Part shown: piece after piece, positions 41,987-54,407 of the stretch
Layout: every line of letters begins with the position of its first letter
Position numbering within the stretch: the first letter of the stretch is position 1
NCBI GenBank assembly: GCA_005884115.1
Contig: VAXW01000005.1
Span: forward strand, 1,054,001 to 1,118,000
DNA length: 64,000 nucleotides
From: Actinomycetota bacterium
GTDB taxonomy: Bacteria > Actinomycetota > Thermoleophilia > Solirubrobacterales > Solirubrobacteraceae
Reading direction: 5' to 3'
Translations under genes and position numbers: made by a program
The notes under the pieces: model-generated
The model's database searches: none
Told to the model about the DNA's origin: nothing
Seen by the model: only the letters and a program-made list of their open reading frames with translations

Positions 41987-43628
41987 CGCCGGTACGCCCG
42001 AGCTGCGGAGGGCGCTGCGCGCGATCAGGCGCGCCGGGCGCGGTCCGCAGGTGGCCGCATTCTTCGACTACGACGGCACTGTCATCGGCGGCTATTCGGC
42101 GTCGGCGTTCTACGAGCACCGCATCCGCCATCGCGAAATCGGCCCGATCGAGCTCGCCCGCACGCTCCTCGCGCGCCGGCGCGGCATTCACTCCGACCAG
42201 GAGTTCGGAGCCTTTCTCGAGCTATCGCTCGCGGCTTGGGCTGGGCGCGAGGAGCAGGAGCTCGAAGCGCTCGGGGAGGCGCTGTTCAAGCACGCAATTG
42301 CATCGCGCCTGCATCTGGAGGTTTGGCGCCTGGCGCAGGAGCACCAGGGGATGGGCCACACGCTCGTGCTCGCCTCTTCGGCGACTCGCTTCCAGGTCGA
42401 GCCGATGGCACGTGAGCTCGGCGCAGACCACGTGCTCTGCACGCCCGTGGAGGTGCTGGACGGGGTCGCGACAGGACGCGCCGGCGGCGAGCCTCTGTGG
42501 GGCCAGGCGAAGGCGCGCGCGGTGCGCGAGCTCGCCGCCGAGCGGGGGCTCGATCTCGAGCGGGCGTTCGCCTACTCCAACGGCACCGAGGACATCGAGT
42601 TCCTGGCGGCAGTCGGCAAACCCACCGCGGTCCAGCCCGAGGGCCCCCTGAACGCCGAGGCCAAGCGCCGCGGCTGGCCGGTGCTCGAGTGCGCGTCGCG
42701 GGGCGGACGCCCGGGCCTGCGCGACCTGGCACGCACCGGCGCCTTCTACGGCGCCTTCGCGGGGGCGGCGCTCACCGGCGCCGGCGCGGGGCTGCTGAAC
42801 CGCTCGCGCTCGACGATGGTCGAGATTACGGGCGGCGTCGGCGCCGACGTCGGCCTCTCGCTGGCCGGCATCCGCGTCGAGGTCGTGCGTGGCAGCGAGA
42901 ACCTGTGGTCCGCGCGCCCATGCGTGTTCGTCTTCAACCACCAGTCCAAGCTCGACCCGATCGTGCTCATGAAGCTGCTGCGTGGCGGCTTCACCGGCGT
43001 GGCCAAGGCGGAGGCCAAGAAGGTGCCCGGCTTCGGTCAGCTCTTCCAGCTGGCCGGCGTCGCGTTCGTAGAGCGCAGCGATTCGCGGCAGGCCCGGCGG
43101 GCGCTCGAGCCGGCGGTTGCCAAGCTGCGCGACGAGGGGATCTCGCTCGTGATCGCGCCCGAGGGCACGCGTTCGGCCACACCGCGACTCGGTCCCTTCA
43201 AGAAGGGCCCCTTCCACATCGCCATCCAGGCGCAGGTGCCGGTGGTGCCGATCGTGCTGCGCAATGTCGGCGAGGTGATGTGGCGCGGCGCCCAGGTTCT
43301 GAGCCCCGGAACCGTCGAAGTAGCAGTGCTGCCGGCCGTTGACACGAGCGGCTGGGGCGCCGAGACGATCGACGACCACGTCGCCGAGGTTCGCGGGATG
43401 TTCTCGAGCACGCTCAGCGCTTGGCCCGGCGGGGATGGCAGCAGGCCTCCGGGGAAGCGGGCGGCGCCGCGCCGTCCGGTAGCCAGCAGCAAGGCCGCCT
43501 CCGCCCCCACAGCTAAGCCGCGCGCGAAAGGCAAGCAACGCTCGCCGCGCGCGGGCTCGGCACGATCCTCGCCGAGCCAGGCAGGTGGTCGCCGGCAGGC
43601 CGCGCAGCGCGCGGGTGGGGGCTCATGA
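41970..43628 (+). CDS. plsC: HAD-IB phosphatase fused to 1-acylglycerol-3-phosphate acyltransferase
   Basis: 552 residues in two modules. The first (about 25-240) is HAD-IB (SerB-like) with Asp33-Tyr-Asp35-Gly-Thr, [24 protein letters not shown] and [12 protein letters not shown]. The second (about 310-490) is PlsC: His324-QSKL-Asp329 in [12 protein letters not shown] and [25 protein letters not shown] Lys/Arg/Pro-rich tail of about 60 residues ends it. The same fusion occurs in the mycobacterial plsB2-plsC locus. It converts lysophosphatidate to phosphatidate; the HAD role may be phosphatidate or acyl-phosphate dephosphorylation. Overlaps plsB. Confidence 0.93.
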   Translation: MAAVGSAGTPELRRALRAIRRAGRGPQVAAFFDYDGTVIGGYSASAFYEHRIRHREIGPIELARTLLARRRGIHSDQEFGAFLELSLAAWAGREEQELEALGEALFKHAIASRLHLEVWRLAQEHQGMGHTLVLASSATRFQVEPMARELGADHVLCTPVEVLDGVATGRAGGEPLWGQAKARAVRELAAERGLDLERAFAYSNGTEDIEFLAAVGKPTAVQPEGPLNAEAKRRGWPVLECASRGGRPGLRDLARTGAFYGAFAGAALTGAGAGLLNRSRSTMVEITGGVGADVGLSLAGIRVEVVRGSENLWSARPCVFVFNHQSKLDPIVLMKLLRGGFTGVAKAEAKKVPGFGQLFQLAGVAFVERSDSRQARRALEPAVAKLRDEGISLVIAPEGTRSATPRLGPFKKGPFHIAIQAQVPVVPIVLRNVGEVMWRGAQVLSPGTVEVAVLPAVDTSGWGAETIDDHVAEVRGMFSSTLSAWPGGDGSRPPGKRAAPRRPVASSKAASAPTAKPRAKGKQRSPRAGSARSSPSQAGGRRQAAQRAGGGS

Positions 43629-44635
43629 TGCGCCCCGTGTGCGTCGCGGTGCTCGGCGGCGGTTCGTGGGGTACGACGGTCGCCTCGCTGGCTTCGCGCA
43701 ACACGCCCACGCGAATCTGGGCGCGCCACGCCGATGTCGCGGCCGAGATCAACGAGCAGCACACGAACACGCGCTACCTCGGGGAGCGCCTGCTCAACCC
43801 CGAGCTGGCGGCGACCGCCGACCTCGAGGAGGCGCTGGCGGGCGCCGACGCGCTCGTCGTCGGTGTCCCCTCGCACGGCATCCGCGCGGTGCTCAGCGAC
43901 GCCGCACCCCACATACGGCCATGGGTGCCCGTGCTCTCGCTGGCCAAGGGGCTCGAGCCGGAGACGAAGCTGCGCCCGACGCAGGTGATAGGGGACGTGT
44001 TGGAGGGGCATCCGGTTGGCCTGCTCGCTGGGCCGAACCTGGCTCGCGAGATCCTCGACGGGTTCGCCGCGGCGGCGGTCGTCGCGATGCGCGATGAGTC
44101 GGTTGCCTGCTCACTGCAGCCCCTGTTTCACTCGCCGCGCTTTCGCGTCTACCGCAACCAGGACCTGATCGGCTCGGAGCTGGGAGGGATCCTCAAGAAC
44201 GTGATCGCGATCGCGATGGGCATGGCCGACGGGCTCGGCGTTGGAGACAACACGCGCGCGATGGTGCTCGCGCGTGGCCTCGCCGAGATGACGCGTCTGG
44301 GCGAGGCGATGGGCGCAGACCCGCGCACGTTCGCCGGTCTGACCGGGCTCGGCGACCTGGTGGCCACGTGCTCGAGTCGCCTTTCGCGCAACCGCCGCAT
44401 CGGCGAGGAGCTGGCTAGCGGCAAGACGATTGACGAGGCGGTCGCAGAGCTCGGCCAGGTCGCCGAGGGCGTGAAGACAGCGCGCACCGTGATGGAGCTC
44501 GCGGCGAGCCATCGGGTCGAGATGCCGATCTCAGCCGAGGTCGACGCAGTCGTCAACGAGGGACGCCACCCGCGGGAGGCCTATCGGGGTCTGATGCGCA
44601 TCACCGCACAGCACGAGCTGCACGAGGTCGCGTGA
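43625..44635 (+). CDS. gpsA: Glycerol-3-phosphate dehydrogenase [NAD(P)+]
   Basis: 336 residues. It reduces dihydroxyacetone phosphate to the glycerol-3-phosphate used by the acyltransferases upstream. The nucleotide loop is [19 protein letters not shown], and [26 protein letters not shown] and [37 protein letters not shown] (catalytic Lys region) follow. [23 protein letters not shown] is the C-terminal signature. ATGA overlap with the previous gene and GTGA overlap with the next put it inside one operon. Confidence 0.96.
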   Translation: MMRPVCVAVLGGGSWGTTVASLASRNTPTRIWARHADVAAEINEQHTNTRYLGERLLNPELAATADLEEALAGADALVVGVPSHGIRAVLSDAAPHIRPWVPVLSLAKGLEPETKLRPTQVIGDVLEGHPVGLLAGPNLAREILDGFAAAAVVAMRDESVACSLQPLFHSPRFRVYRNQDLIGSELGGILKNVIAIAMGMADGLGVGDNTRAMVLARGLAEMTRLGEAMGADPRTFAGLTGLGDLVATCSSRLSRNRRIGEELASGKTIDEAVAELGQVAEGVKTARTVMELAASHRVEMPISAEVDAVVNEGRHPREAYRGLMRITAQHELHEVA

Positions 44636-46158
44636 GCCAGCGCACCGGGAAGAACCCGCCGCGCGCGAGCAAACGCACCCCGCGGTCGGCGGCTGCACGA
44701 GGGCGGACGGGCAAACCGGCCGCGCGCAAGCCCTCAGACCGCGCCGACAAGCCGCTCCAGTGGGGCTCGCAGCGAGACCTGAACGCGCTGGAGGCGCTCA
44801 TGTGGAGGGCGGAGGCCGATCCGAGGCTGCGGTCGACGATCGTCGCGCTCGAGCTCCTCGACTGCGCGCCCGACTGGGACCGCTACCTGGCGGCGCACGA
44901 CTGGGCGACGCGCCTGATCCCGCGGTTCCGGATGAAGGTCGCCGAACCGCTGATGGGCGTGGGGCGCCCCACCTGGACGGTCGATCAGGATTTCGACCTG
45001 AGCTACCACGTGCGCCGCGTCGCGCTGCCGGTGCCCGGCACGTTCAGCGACCTGCTCGCCGCCGCTCAGCAGATCGCGATGACTCCGTTCGACAGGCACC
45101 GCTCGCCGTGGGAGTCGGTGCTCGTGGAAGGGCTGCCGGATGGAGGCGCGGCGTTCCTGCTCAAGCTGCACCACGCCACGACCGACGGCATCGGGGCCAC
45201 TCAGCTGCTCGGGCTCCTTCACTCGCGAACGCGCGAGCACAATCCCGACAAGCCCCAGCCACCGCCGCCGGCGCCGGATCGCGGGAGCGCGGCGAGCGCG
45301 CTGGTGCGGCAGGCGAGCACCGACGCTCGAGCGATTGCCGGCGCGGCCACAGGACTTCTCCGCGGTGCTCGTGCGCTGCGGCGCCCGGACCGCGCGGCAA
45401 GCCATGCAGCGCGCTACGCCGCCTCCCTGCGCCGAGTGCTGGCCGAGGCTGGCGGCGAGCCCTCGCCGCTGCTGCGCGGGCGCAGCCTCTCGTGGCGATT
45501 TTCGGCCATCGACGTCGCGTTCGCGGACCTGCGCGCCGCGGCCAAGGCGGCGGGCGGTTCGCTCAACGACGCCTTCATCGCGTCGCTGCTCGGCGGCTTC
45601 CGCCGCTACCACGAGGAGCTCGATTGTCCGGTGCCGACGATCCCCGTCGCGATGCCGATCTCGGTGCGGCGCGAGGGCGAGGAGGAGGGTGGCAACCGCT
45701 TCGTGGCAGCGCGCTTTGCCGGCCCGGTCGCGATCCAGGATCCCGTCAAGCGGATCGCGGCGATCTCGCGCATCGTCGGCGAGGCGCGCGCCGAGCCCGC
45801 GATCGAGGGCATGAGCCTCGCCACGCCGCTTCTCTCCCGCCTGCCGGGAGCGCTGATAGCGCAGCTGGCGGGCGGCCTGACGATGGGCAACGACCTGCAG
45901 GCGTCCAACGTCCCGGGACTGCGCGAGGACGTGTTCCTGGCAGGGGCGCGGATCGAGAGGGCCTACCCGTTCGCGCCGCTGCCAGGTTGCGCGGCGATGA
46001 TCGCCCTGGTGAGCCACCGCGACCAGTGCTGCATCGGCGTGAATATCGATCCCGCTGCGATCACCGAGCCGCAGCGCTTCGACCGCTGCCTCGTCCAAGG
46101 GTTCAGCGAGGTGCTCGCTCTGCACCCCGGGGCCGGCCAGCCGCTGCTGCGGTCATAG
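44632..46158 (+). CDS. Wax ester synthase / diacylglycerol O-acyltransferase
   Basis: 508 residues. The active-site motif HHxxxDG is His180-His-Ala-Thr-Thr-Asp185-Gly in [18 protein letters not shown]. PLWxxxL is not visible in the usual form, but [15 protein letters not shown] and [13 protein letters not shown] are typical of the family, as are [22 protein letters not shown] and [25 protein letters not shown] near the end. It probably acylates diacylglycerol from the phosphatidate made by the genes upstream. The first 45 residues are an Arg/Lys/Pro-rich leader. Starts in a GTGA overlap with gpsA. Confidence 0.93.
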   Translation: MSQRTGKNPPRASKRTPRSAAARGRTGKPAARKPSDRADKPLQWGSQRDLNALEALMWRAEADPRLRSTIVALELLDCAPDWDRYLAAHDWATRLIPRFRMKVAEPLMGVGRPTWTVDQDFDLSYHVRRVALPVPGTFSDLLAAAQQIAMTPFDRHRSPWESVLVEGLPDGGAAFLLKLHHATTDGIGATQLLGLLHSRTREHNPDKPQPPPPAPDRGSAASALVRQASTDARAIAGAATGLLRGARALRRPDRAASHAARYAASLRRVLAEAGGEPSPLLRGRSLSWRFSAIDVAFADLRAAAKAAGGSLNDAFIASLLGGFRRYHEELDCPVPTIPVAMPISVRREGEEEGGNRFVAARFAGPVAIQDPVKRIAAISRIVGEARAEPAIEGMSLATPLLSRLPGALIAQLAGGLTMGNDLQASNVPGLREDVFLAGARIERAYPFAPLPGCAAMIALVSHRDQCCIGVNIDPAAITEPQRFDRCLVQGFSEVLALHPGAGQPLLRS

Positions 46159-46160
46159 GC

Positions 46161-47762
46161 ATGATGACGGTTCGCGACGCAACCTTCGAGCTCTTCCGCG
46201 CGCACGGGATGACGACGATCTTCGGCAACCCGGGCTCGACCGAGCTGCCGATGCTCGGCCCCTTCCCCGAGGACTTTCGCTACGTCCTCGGGCTGCAGGA
46301 GGCGGTGGCGGTGGGAATGGCCGACGGCTTCGCGCAGGCGAGCGGCAGCGTCACGCACGTCAACCTCCACACCGCCCCCGGGGTCGGCAACGCCGTCGGC
46401 GCGATCCTCAATGCGCGCGCGAACAAGGCACCGCTGCTCGTAACCGCCGGCCAGCAGGTGCGCTCGTTGATCACGATGCAGGCGCTGCTGACCAATCGCG
46501 ACGCGGTGGAGGTGCCCAAGCCGTACGTGAAGTGGAGCTTTGAGCCGCCGCGCGCGGAGGACGTCCCCTTCGCGCTCGCGCAGGCGATCCATCACGCCAC
46601 CCTGCCGCCGGCCGGGCCGGCATTCGTCTCGATCCCGATGGACGACTGGCTCGTGCCGATCGAGGCGATCGACTTCAAGAGCCAGATCGCTCGCGCCGTC
46701 GCCAGCCGTACGCAGCCGGAGCCCGCGCAGGTCTCCTCGCTGGCTGAGCGCCTGCGCTCGGCGCGGCGGCCAGCGCTGGTCGCGGGTCCGGAGGTCGACG
46801 CCTCGGGCGCCTGGGGTGCAGCCGTGGAGCTCGCCGAGAGCCAGAGAATGGCCGTGTGGGCGTCGCCCCTAGCGGGCGGCGGTCGCATCGGCTTTCCCGA
46901 GGACCACGCGGCCTTTCAGGGCATGCTCCCGCCGGCCGTCGGTCCGCTCTCGCAGGCGCTCGCCGGTCACGACCTGGTGCTGGTGGCGGGATCGTCGGTG
47001 TTCCCCTACTACCCGAACATCCCGGGCGAGTTCCTCCCGGCGGGCGCCGAGCTCGTGGCGATCACGAGCGACCCGGACGAGGCCGCCCGGGCGCCGATGG
47101 GCGATGCGATCGTCGCCGATGTCGCGCTCACGCTGCGAGCGCTGCTCGCCGAGCTCGGAGAACCCTCGGGGCGCGAGCCGCCGCCGCCGCGGGCCGCGCT
47201 CGAGCCGCCGCCGCCGGGTGGGCAGCTCTCGGGCGGCGAGGTGCACGAGAGGCTCGCCGAAGTCTTCCCCAAGCACGGAATCGTCGTGCTCGAGTCGCCC
47301 TCCAGCACCGCGGCGCTCCGTAACAGGCTGCGGCTCTCACAGCCCGGCTCCTATTACTTCAGCGCCAGCGGCGGACTCGGCTTTGGCCTAGCGGCGGCGA
47401 TCGGGGTGCAGCTCGCGCAGCCCCAGCGCCAGGTCGTGTGCGTGCTCGGCGAGGGCTCGGCCCAGTACGCGATCACCGCCTTCTGGACAGCGGCGGCATA
47501 CTCCGTGCCCGTCAAGTTTCTCGTGCTGCGCAACCGCGAGTACTCGATCCTGAAGTGGTTCGCCGCGCTCGAGGGCGTCAGCGACGCGCCGGCCCTCGAG
47601 CTACCGGACCTCGACGTTGCGGCAACCGCACAGAGCTACGGGGTCCCCTCCTGCACGGTCGGCGGGGGCGAGGAGCTGCGGGGGAGCCTGCTCGACGCGT
47701 TCGCTCAGCAGGGCCCGCGCCTGGTGCAGGTGGACGTGGAGCCCGGCATGGCGCTCGCCTGA
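46161..47762 (+). CDS. Thiamine-diphosphate enzyme, benzoylformate decarboxylase-like
   Basis: A ThDP-dependent decarboxylase of 533 residues. It begins TVRDATFELFRAHGMTTIFGNPGSTELPML; the catalytic Glu is in VLGLQEAVAVGMADGFAQ. The ThDP/Mg motif is GEGSAQYAITAFWTAAAYSVPVKFLVLRNREYSILKWF, the EYxxLKxF tail being typical of benzoylformate decarboxylases. Substrate may differ (mandelate pathway, or another 2-oxo acid). The start is 3 bases after the WS/DGAT stop, so it is at least co-transcribed; a metabolic link to lipid storage is not known. Confidence 0.87.
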   Translation: MMTVRDATFELFRAHGMTTIFGNPGSTELPMLGPFPEDFRYVLGLQEAVAVGMADGFAQASGSVTHVNLHTAPGVGNAVGAILNARANKAPLLVTAGQQVRSLITMQALLTNRDAVEVPKPYVKWSFEPPRAEDVPFALAQAIHHATLPPAGPAFVSIPMDDWLVPIEAIDFKSQIARAVASRTQPEPAQVSSLAERLRSARRPALVAGPEVDASGAWGAAVELAESQRMAVWASPLAGGGRIGFPEDHAAFQGMLPPAVGPLSQALAGHDLVLVAGSSVFPYYPNIPGEFLPAGAELVAITSDPDEAARAPMGDAIVADVALTLRALLAELGEPSGREPPPPRAALEPPPPGGQLSGGEVHERLAEVFPKHGIVVLESPSSTAALRNRLRLSQPGSYYFSASGGLGFGLAAAIGVQLAQPQRQVVCVLGEGSAQYAITAFWTAAAYSVPVKFLVLRNREYSILKWFAALEGVSDAPALELPDLDVAATAQSYGVPSCTVGGGEELRGSLLDAFAQQGPRLVQVDVEPGMALA

Positions 47763-48326
47763 GCCGTGCGCGATCGGGAAGCTGCGCCCGCGGCATGCGC
47801 CGGGCCGGCCGAAGGCAGGCGCGAAATGACCGCTGCGGCGCAACCACGCGGCTCGGTGCGGGTTCTGAGAGTAGACCGACCTCCACGCTCCCATGGAGCC
47901 GGTGTCGGGACCGCCCCAGTCGCCATCAGCAGCCTCTCCCCCCGGGGGCGGCGGCTGGGCGGTTCCGACCGGAACGTCCTCACGCGGCGCGGACGCTGGC
48001 GGTGCGGCTGTCCGCATCTGCAAGAGATCGCGTCGAGGTGCAGGTCTCCACGTCGCGCAGGCGACGCCCGTACTGCAGAAATGCTTGCGGCGCGCTCTGA
48101 CGCTCCACGCAGAGCGCGCCGCGAGAGGGATGAGGCGAAACGCAGTCTGCCACGAATCGCTCCATATGTCAAATGCGGTTTATGGAGTTCGCCGCAATTT
48201 GCGCGAATCCGACCCATGTAGTTGTCGCGGCCGCCGACGGCAGTCCGCGAACCGGTGCGGCTCGCCCACTGTGCGGCGAGACTTCCGCGCGTTCAGCCAC
48301 GGCGATGCAGCGAGGCGTGCGGGCGA
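47763..48326. other. Gene-poor stretch between the lipid operon and an exporter locus
   Basis: 564 bases. Open frames of up to about 175 codons exist on both strands, but all have low-complexity Arg/Ala/Gly translations and no start site, so none is called. A local drop in GC occurs near 48160-48225. No inverted repeat, RNA or insertion-sequence end was recognised. Confidence 0.45.
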
Positions 48327-48509
48327 TCAGGCGGGCGAGCCGGCCGGTTCGTGCTCGCGAGCGGCTTCGCGAGCGCGGTCGCGCAGGCGCCTCAGCAGGT
48401 CGCGCTCGGCTTCTGCGGCTTGACGGGTGATCGCGCCCGCGAGCTCGACGGCTCCGCTCTGGACGACCCAGTAGCCGGTGTGAGTCTGGCGGATTGTCAA
48501 AGGCTCCAT
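48327..48509 (-). CDS. Small hypothetical protein
   Basis: 60 residues: EPLTIRQTHTGYWVVQSGAV, then ELAGAITRQAAEAERDLLRRLRDRAREAAREH, a short beta lead and an Arg/Glu-rich helix. The pattern of a GYWVV strand followed by a helix recalls DUF2188-like small proteins. No neighbour points to a role. The composition is coherent for a real small protein, but confidence is low. Confidence 0.4.
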   Translation of the reverse strand: MEPLTIRQTHTGYWVVQSGAVELAGAITRQAAEAERDLLRRLRDRAREAAREHEPAGSPA

Positions 48510-48760
48510 TTGCGGTTCCAGGTTAGTTCGCGGCGCATGTGGACGTTGTGGCCAATTGGTGAATGTAGCGTACGCCAGTTTGTCATAGATGGACGCGTGA
48601 TGGACGAAAGTCCAGGGCCGAGACGACGCGAAGCCTCACCGGGGAGCCGCGCGGGGCGCGCCGGTGGCCGTCCGGTTGGTCGCGTCGACGCTCAAACGGC
48701 ACGCGGCTCGCGGGGGCCGCGGCTGCACGAAGCTCTCCGGCTAGGGTCTGAGCATGGACG

Positions 48761-50431
48761 ATGTTGGCAGCGCTTGACGCGAGGCGGCTCCTCGCCGGCG
48801 ACGAGCGCTCGCGCAAGCGCCTGACGCTGGTGGCCTGCATCCTCGGCTCGGGGATCGCGCTGCTCGACGGCACCGTGGTCAACGTCGCGCTCCCCACCAT
48901 CCAGCGCGCGCTCGGCGGTGGCCTCGCTGCACAACAGTGGGTCGCCAACGGCTACCTGCTGACGCTCGGTTCTCTGATCCTCCTGGGAGGCTCGCTCGGT
49001 GATGTGTTCGGCGAGCGGCGCATCTACGAGCTTGGCGTCGGCGGCTTCGGCCTCGCCTCGCTGGCGTGCGCGCTGGCGCCGTCGATCGGAGCGCTGATCG
49101 CCGCGCGCATCATCCAGGGAGTCGCCAGCGCGCTGTTGACGCCTAGCGCTCTCGCGGTGATCGTCAACACGTTCCGCGAGGAGGAGCGCGGCCCGGCGAT
49201 CGGCAGCTGGACGGCGTGGGGTGCGATCGCCGGCGTGCTCGGGCCGCTGGCTGGGGGCGAGCTGCTCGCGCTGGCGTCGTGGCGCTGGATCTTTCTCATC
49301 AACCTCCCCCTGGTCGTGGTGTGCGTGGCCCTGATCAGGCTCGCGATCCCGCCGAGCCAGCCGCGCACAGCCGACGGGCGGCGCGTTGACGTGGTGGGCG
49401 CCCTGCTCGGCGCCGCGGGTCTCGCCGGACCGGTGTTCGCGCTGATCGAGCAGCCGCGCTTGGGGTGGTCGAGCGCGGGGGTGCTTCTGCCGCTGCTGGC
49501 AGGGATCGCGGTGCTGGCCGTATTCGTCGTGTATGAGTCGCGCGCCGATGACCCGATGCTGCCGCTCGGCCTGTTCAAGCGGCGCAACTTCCTCGCGGGC
49601 AACATCGAGACGCTCGCGATGTACGCGGGCCTTTCGATCCTGTTCTTCTTCCTCACCCTGTACCTGCAGCAGGTCGGCGGCTACAGCCCCCTGCAGAGTG
49701 GGCTTGCGACGCTGCCTGCGACCGTCATCATGTTCGCGCTCTCGCGCCGCTTCGGAGCACTCGCCGACCGCTTCGGACCGCGTCTGTTCATGGGCGCGGG
49801 GCCGCTGCTGGCGGCGGGCGGCCTGCTGCTGCTTCAGCTGGTGGGCCTGCGGGCTCGGTATCTGCCTGAAGTGCTGCCAGGCCTCTTGGTGTTCTCGCTC
49901 GGGCTAACGGTCACCGTGGCGCCGCTCACCGCGGCGGTGCTGGCGGGCTCGGAGCACGAGGCGGGAATCGCCTCGGGCGTCAACAACGCCGTGGCGCGTG
50001 TGGCCGGCCTGCTGGGCACGGCGGCGGTCGGGGCAGTCGTCTCGGCGGCCTTCAGCTCCGACCTCGACCGGCGCATGGCCGCCACGCCGCTGACGAGCGC
50101 CGCGCGCGCGGCCGTGGAAGGGGCAAAGCGCCTGCCGTTGGGTCGCCCGGACGTGCACGGCCTGGCGAGCGCGCAGGCACGAGCGCTCAGCAGGGCGGCC
50201 GAAGGAGCGTCGCTGCACAGCTTCCACCTCGGGATAAGCATCTCGGCCGCGCTGGTCGCCATCGGCGGAGTCGTCGGCGCGGTTGGTATCCGAAACCGCA
50301 GCAAGGTCCGAGCGCGTACGTGCCCCGGTGGTCAGCTGGTGGGCGGCAGCGAGGAGATCGCACGCGCTCACCCGCTGCGTCTGCGCGGGGCTGGCTCGAG
50401 CGAGGCTCAGCCGACGGGCTCGCGCGCGTAG
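48761..50431 (+). CDS. MFS multidrug exporter, DHA2 (14-helix) type
   Basis: A drug/H+ antiporter of 556 residues with fourteen predicted helices. Motif D1-type IALLDGTVVNVALPTIQRAL, motif A GGSLGDVFGERRIYELG and motif C-like GVLGPLAGGELLALASWRWIFLINLP are those of the EmrB/QacA family. VALIDGTVVNVAL is also the lead of this family's soil actinobacterial members. The gene is convergent with, and 25 bases overlaps the 3' end of, an HxlR regulator that may control it. Confidence 0.9.
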   Translation: MLAALDARRLLAGDERSRKRLTLVACILGSGIALLDGTVVNVALPTIQRALGGGLAAQQWVANGYLLTLGSLILLGGSLGDVFGERRIYELGVGGFGLASLACALAPSIGALIAARIIQGVASALLTPSALAVIVNTFREEERGPAIGSWTAWGAIAGVLGPLAGGELLALASWRWIFLINLPLVVVCVALIRLAIPPSQPRTADGRRVDVVGALLGAAGLAGPVFALIEQPRLGWSSAGVLLPLLAGIAVLAVFVVYESRADDPMLPLGLFKRRNFLAGNIETLAMYAGLSILFFFLTLYLQQVGGYSPLQSGLATLPATVIMFALSRRFGALADRFGPRLFMGAGPLLAAGGLLLLQLVGLRARYLPEVLPGLLVFSLGLTVTVAPLTAAVLAGSEHEAGIASGVNNAVARVAGLLGTAAVGAVVSAAFSSDLDRRMAATPLTSAARAAVEGAKRLPLGRPDVHGLASAQARALSRAAEGASLHSFHLGISISAALVAIGGVVGAVGIRNRSKVRARTCPGGQLVGGSEEIARAHPLRLRGAGSSEAQPTGSRA

Positions 50432-50713
50432 GCGCGCATCGCGTCGATGATCGGCCCGAGCTTACGCCCTCGCTCTGTGAGCCGGTACTCGACGGTGGGA
50501 GGGCTCGATGGGATCACCGTCCGCTCGACGAGCCCGGCCCCCTCAAGGTCGCGCAGGCGCTCGGAGAGCATGCGCGGAGAGATGCCGGCGATGGCCTCGG
50601 CGAATTCCGAGAACCGCAGCGCCCCGCTGAGCGCCGCGTAGATGATGGAAAGCTGCCAGCGGCGCTCCAGGAGGTCCGCCGTCTGGCGGACCTCAGCGGG
50701 AACGGGACTGCAC

Positions 50714-50733
<20 letters not shown>
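50407..50733 (-). CDS. HxlR family transcriptional regulator
   Basis: 108 residues: RQTADLLERRWQLSIIYAALSGALRFSEFAEAIAGISPRMLSERLRDLEGAGLVERTVIPSSPPTVEYRLTERGRKLGPII, the complete winged-helix HxlR domain. The usual N-terminal redox cysteine is not conserved (Cys at 8 only). It overlaps the lon stop by 20 bases on the same strand and the exporter tail on the other. The neighbours suggest control of the exporter; DNA target unknown. Confidence 0.88.
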
Positions 50734-53224
<2,491 letters not shown>

Positions 53225-53261
53225 GAGTATCGGCTCCATATAAGCTTATGAAAGTGTAGTT

Positions 53262-53267
53262 AGTATA
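53262..53267 (-). promoter_or_regulatory. Candidate lon -10 element TATACT
   Basis: Reading the minus strand, TTGCGT-16 bases-TATACT precedes lon, the -10 at 53267-53262, about 38 bases before the favoured start at 53224. The sequence CGCTATACTA matches the trxB upstream sequence. No HspR (HAIR) palindrome was seen here. Confidence 0.45.
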
Positions 53268-53452
53268 GCGCAGGTCGTTGCGGACGCAAGCAGTCTTCGG
53301 GGACCTCGCGATCGCGGTGCCAGAGCCAGATCTTGGGAGGCAAGCGTGCCCGGTGCCCGCACGGCCGGTCGGCGTCGCCGGCCGCCTGGCGGGCTTGACG
53401 AGTCCGGGCCCTTGAGCGTGGGCCGCGTGGGCGGCGAGCGGGCGCTTTGGCG

Positions 53453-54406
53453 TCAGCCGTCGGGGCGGTCGAAGCTCACGTCGACGTTCTCTTGCTCGAC
53501 GCGCTCCTCGACCTCCGCAGAAGAGGTGAGGGCGCGCCTGTCGGCGTCGCGCAGGGGCTCTGAGAAGAAGCTTCGCGGCCACAGGCGCCTCAGCCGCACG
53601 ACGTTGACCTCGGCCGCGAAGATCGTCAGCTGGGCGCCGAGGTAAAGCCACGCGAGCAGCCCGAGCACGACGGCGAAGATGCCGTACAGCGGGCCAGTCC
53701 GCTTGAGCTCGTGATCGACGTAGAAGCCGCCGAGGTGCTGCAGCAGCTGCCAGAAGATCGCCGCGACTACCACGCCCGGCAGCAGCTCGCGCCAGGAGAC
53801 CTCAGCTGTGGTGAGCAGTTTGAAGGCCGTCATGAAGAGCGTGAGGTTGACGGCGAACGCGAGCAACACCCCCGCGAGCACGGCCGCTGCTCCGTGGGAG
53901 CTCGAGCCGACGAAGCCGGCGGCGGCCGTGGAGACGGTCCACAGGGTCCCGAGCGCCGCGAGCGTGATGAGACCGCGAAGGCGGATGCGCAGAAAGTCCC
54001 GCCGCTGCTTGAAGGGAACGCTCCACATGCGGTCAAAAGCGTTCTGGGCTGCGTTGGTGAGGCCGAGGCCCGCCAAGAGCGAGCCGATCACGCCGACGGC
54101 GAGCCCGACCCCGCTGCCGGTGAGCGAATGCAGCTTCAGCTGGTCTGAGATCAGCGGGAACTGCCCGAGCGTGCCGTTGAGGATGCGCTGCTGCTCGGAG
54201 GGGTCGCCCTGCAGCACGAACCCCAGCACGGTGACCGTCACGAGCAGCAGCGGGAAGAGCGCGACGAAGCCGTAGTAGGCGATCAGGGCTGCGAGCTGCC
54301 CGCCCTGATCGTCGGAGAACTTCTTGATCACGGCCGCCACGAACGCGAGGCGAGGGCTGCGCTGCTGGCGACGGTCGAGATCGTGCAGTCGCTCGCCGAG
54401 GCTCAT
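53453..54406 (-). CDS. YihY/BrkB family membrane protein
   Basis: 317 residues with six transmembrane helices. Family segments are LIAYYGFVALFPLLLVTVTVLGFVLQGDPSEQQRIL, GVGLAVGVIGSLLAGLGLTNAAQNAFDRMW and PLYGIFAVVLGLLAWLYLGAQLTIFAAEVN. Once named ribonuclease BN, the family's function is undecided. It is 1 base after the flavin-type oxidoreductase gene on the same strand and upstream of lon. Confidence 0.92.
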   Translation of the reverse strand: MSLGERLHDLDRRQQRSPRLAFVAAVIKKFSDDQGGQLAALIAYYGFVALFPLLLVTVTVLGFVLQGDPSEQQRILNGTLGQFPLISDQLKLHSLTGSGVGLAVGVIGSLLAGLGLTNAAQNAFDRMWSVPFKQRRDFLRIRLRGLITLAALGTLWTVSTAAAGFVGSSSHGAAAVLAGVLLAFAVNLTLFMTAFKLLTTAEVSWRELLPGVVVAAIFWQLLQHLGGFYVDHELKRTGPLYGIFAVVLGLLAWLYLGAQLTIFAAEVNVVRLRRLWPRSFFSEPLRDADRRALTSSAEVEERVEQENVDVSFDRPDG

Positions 54407-54407
54407 C

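Noticed and set aside
53225..53452. An HspR (HAIR) operator for lon.
   Set aside because: The CTTGAGT-N7-ACTCAAG palindrome is not present before lon.
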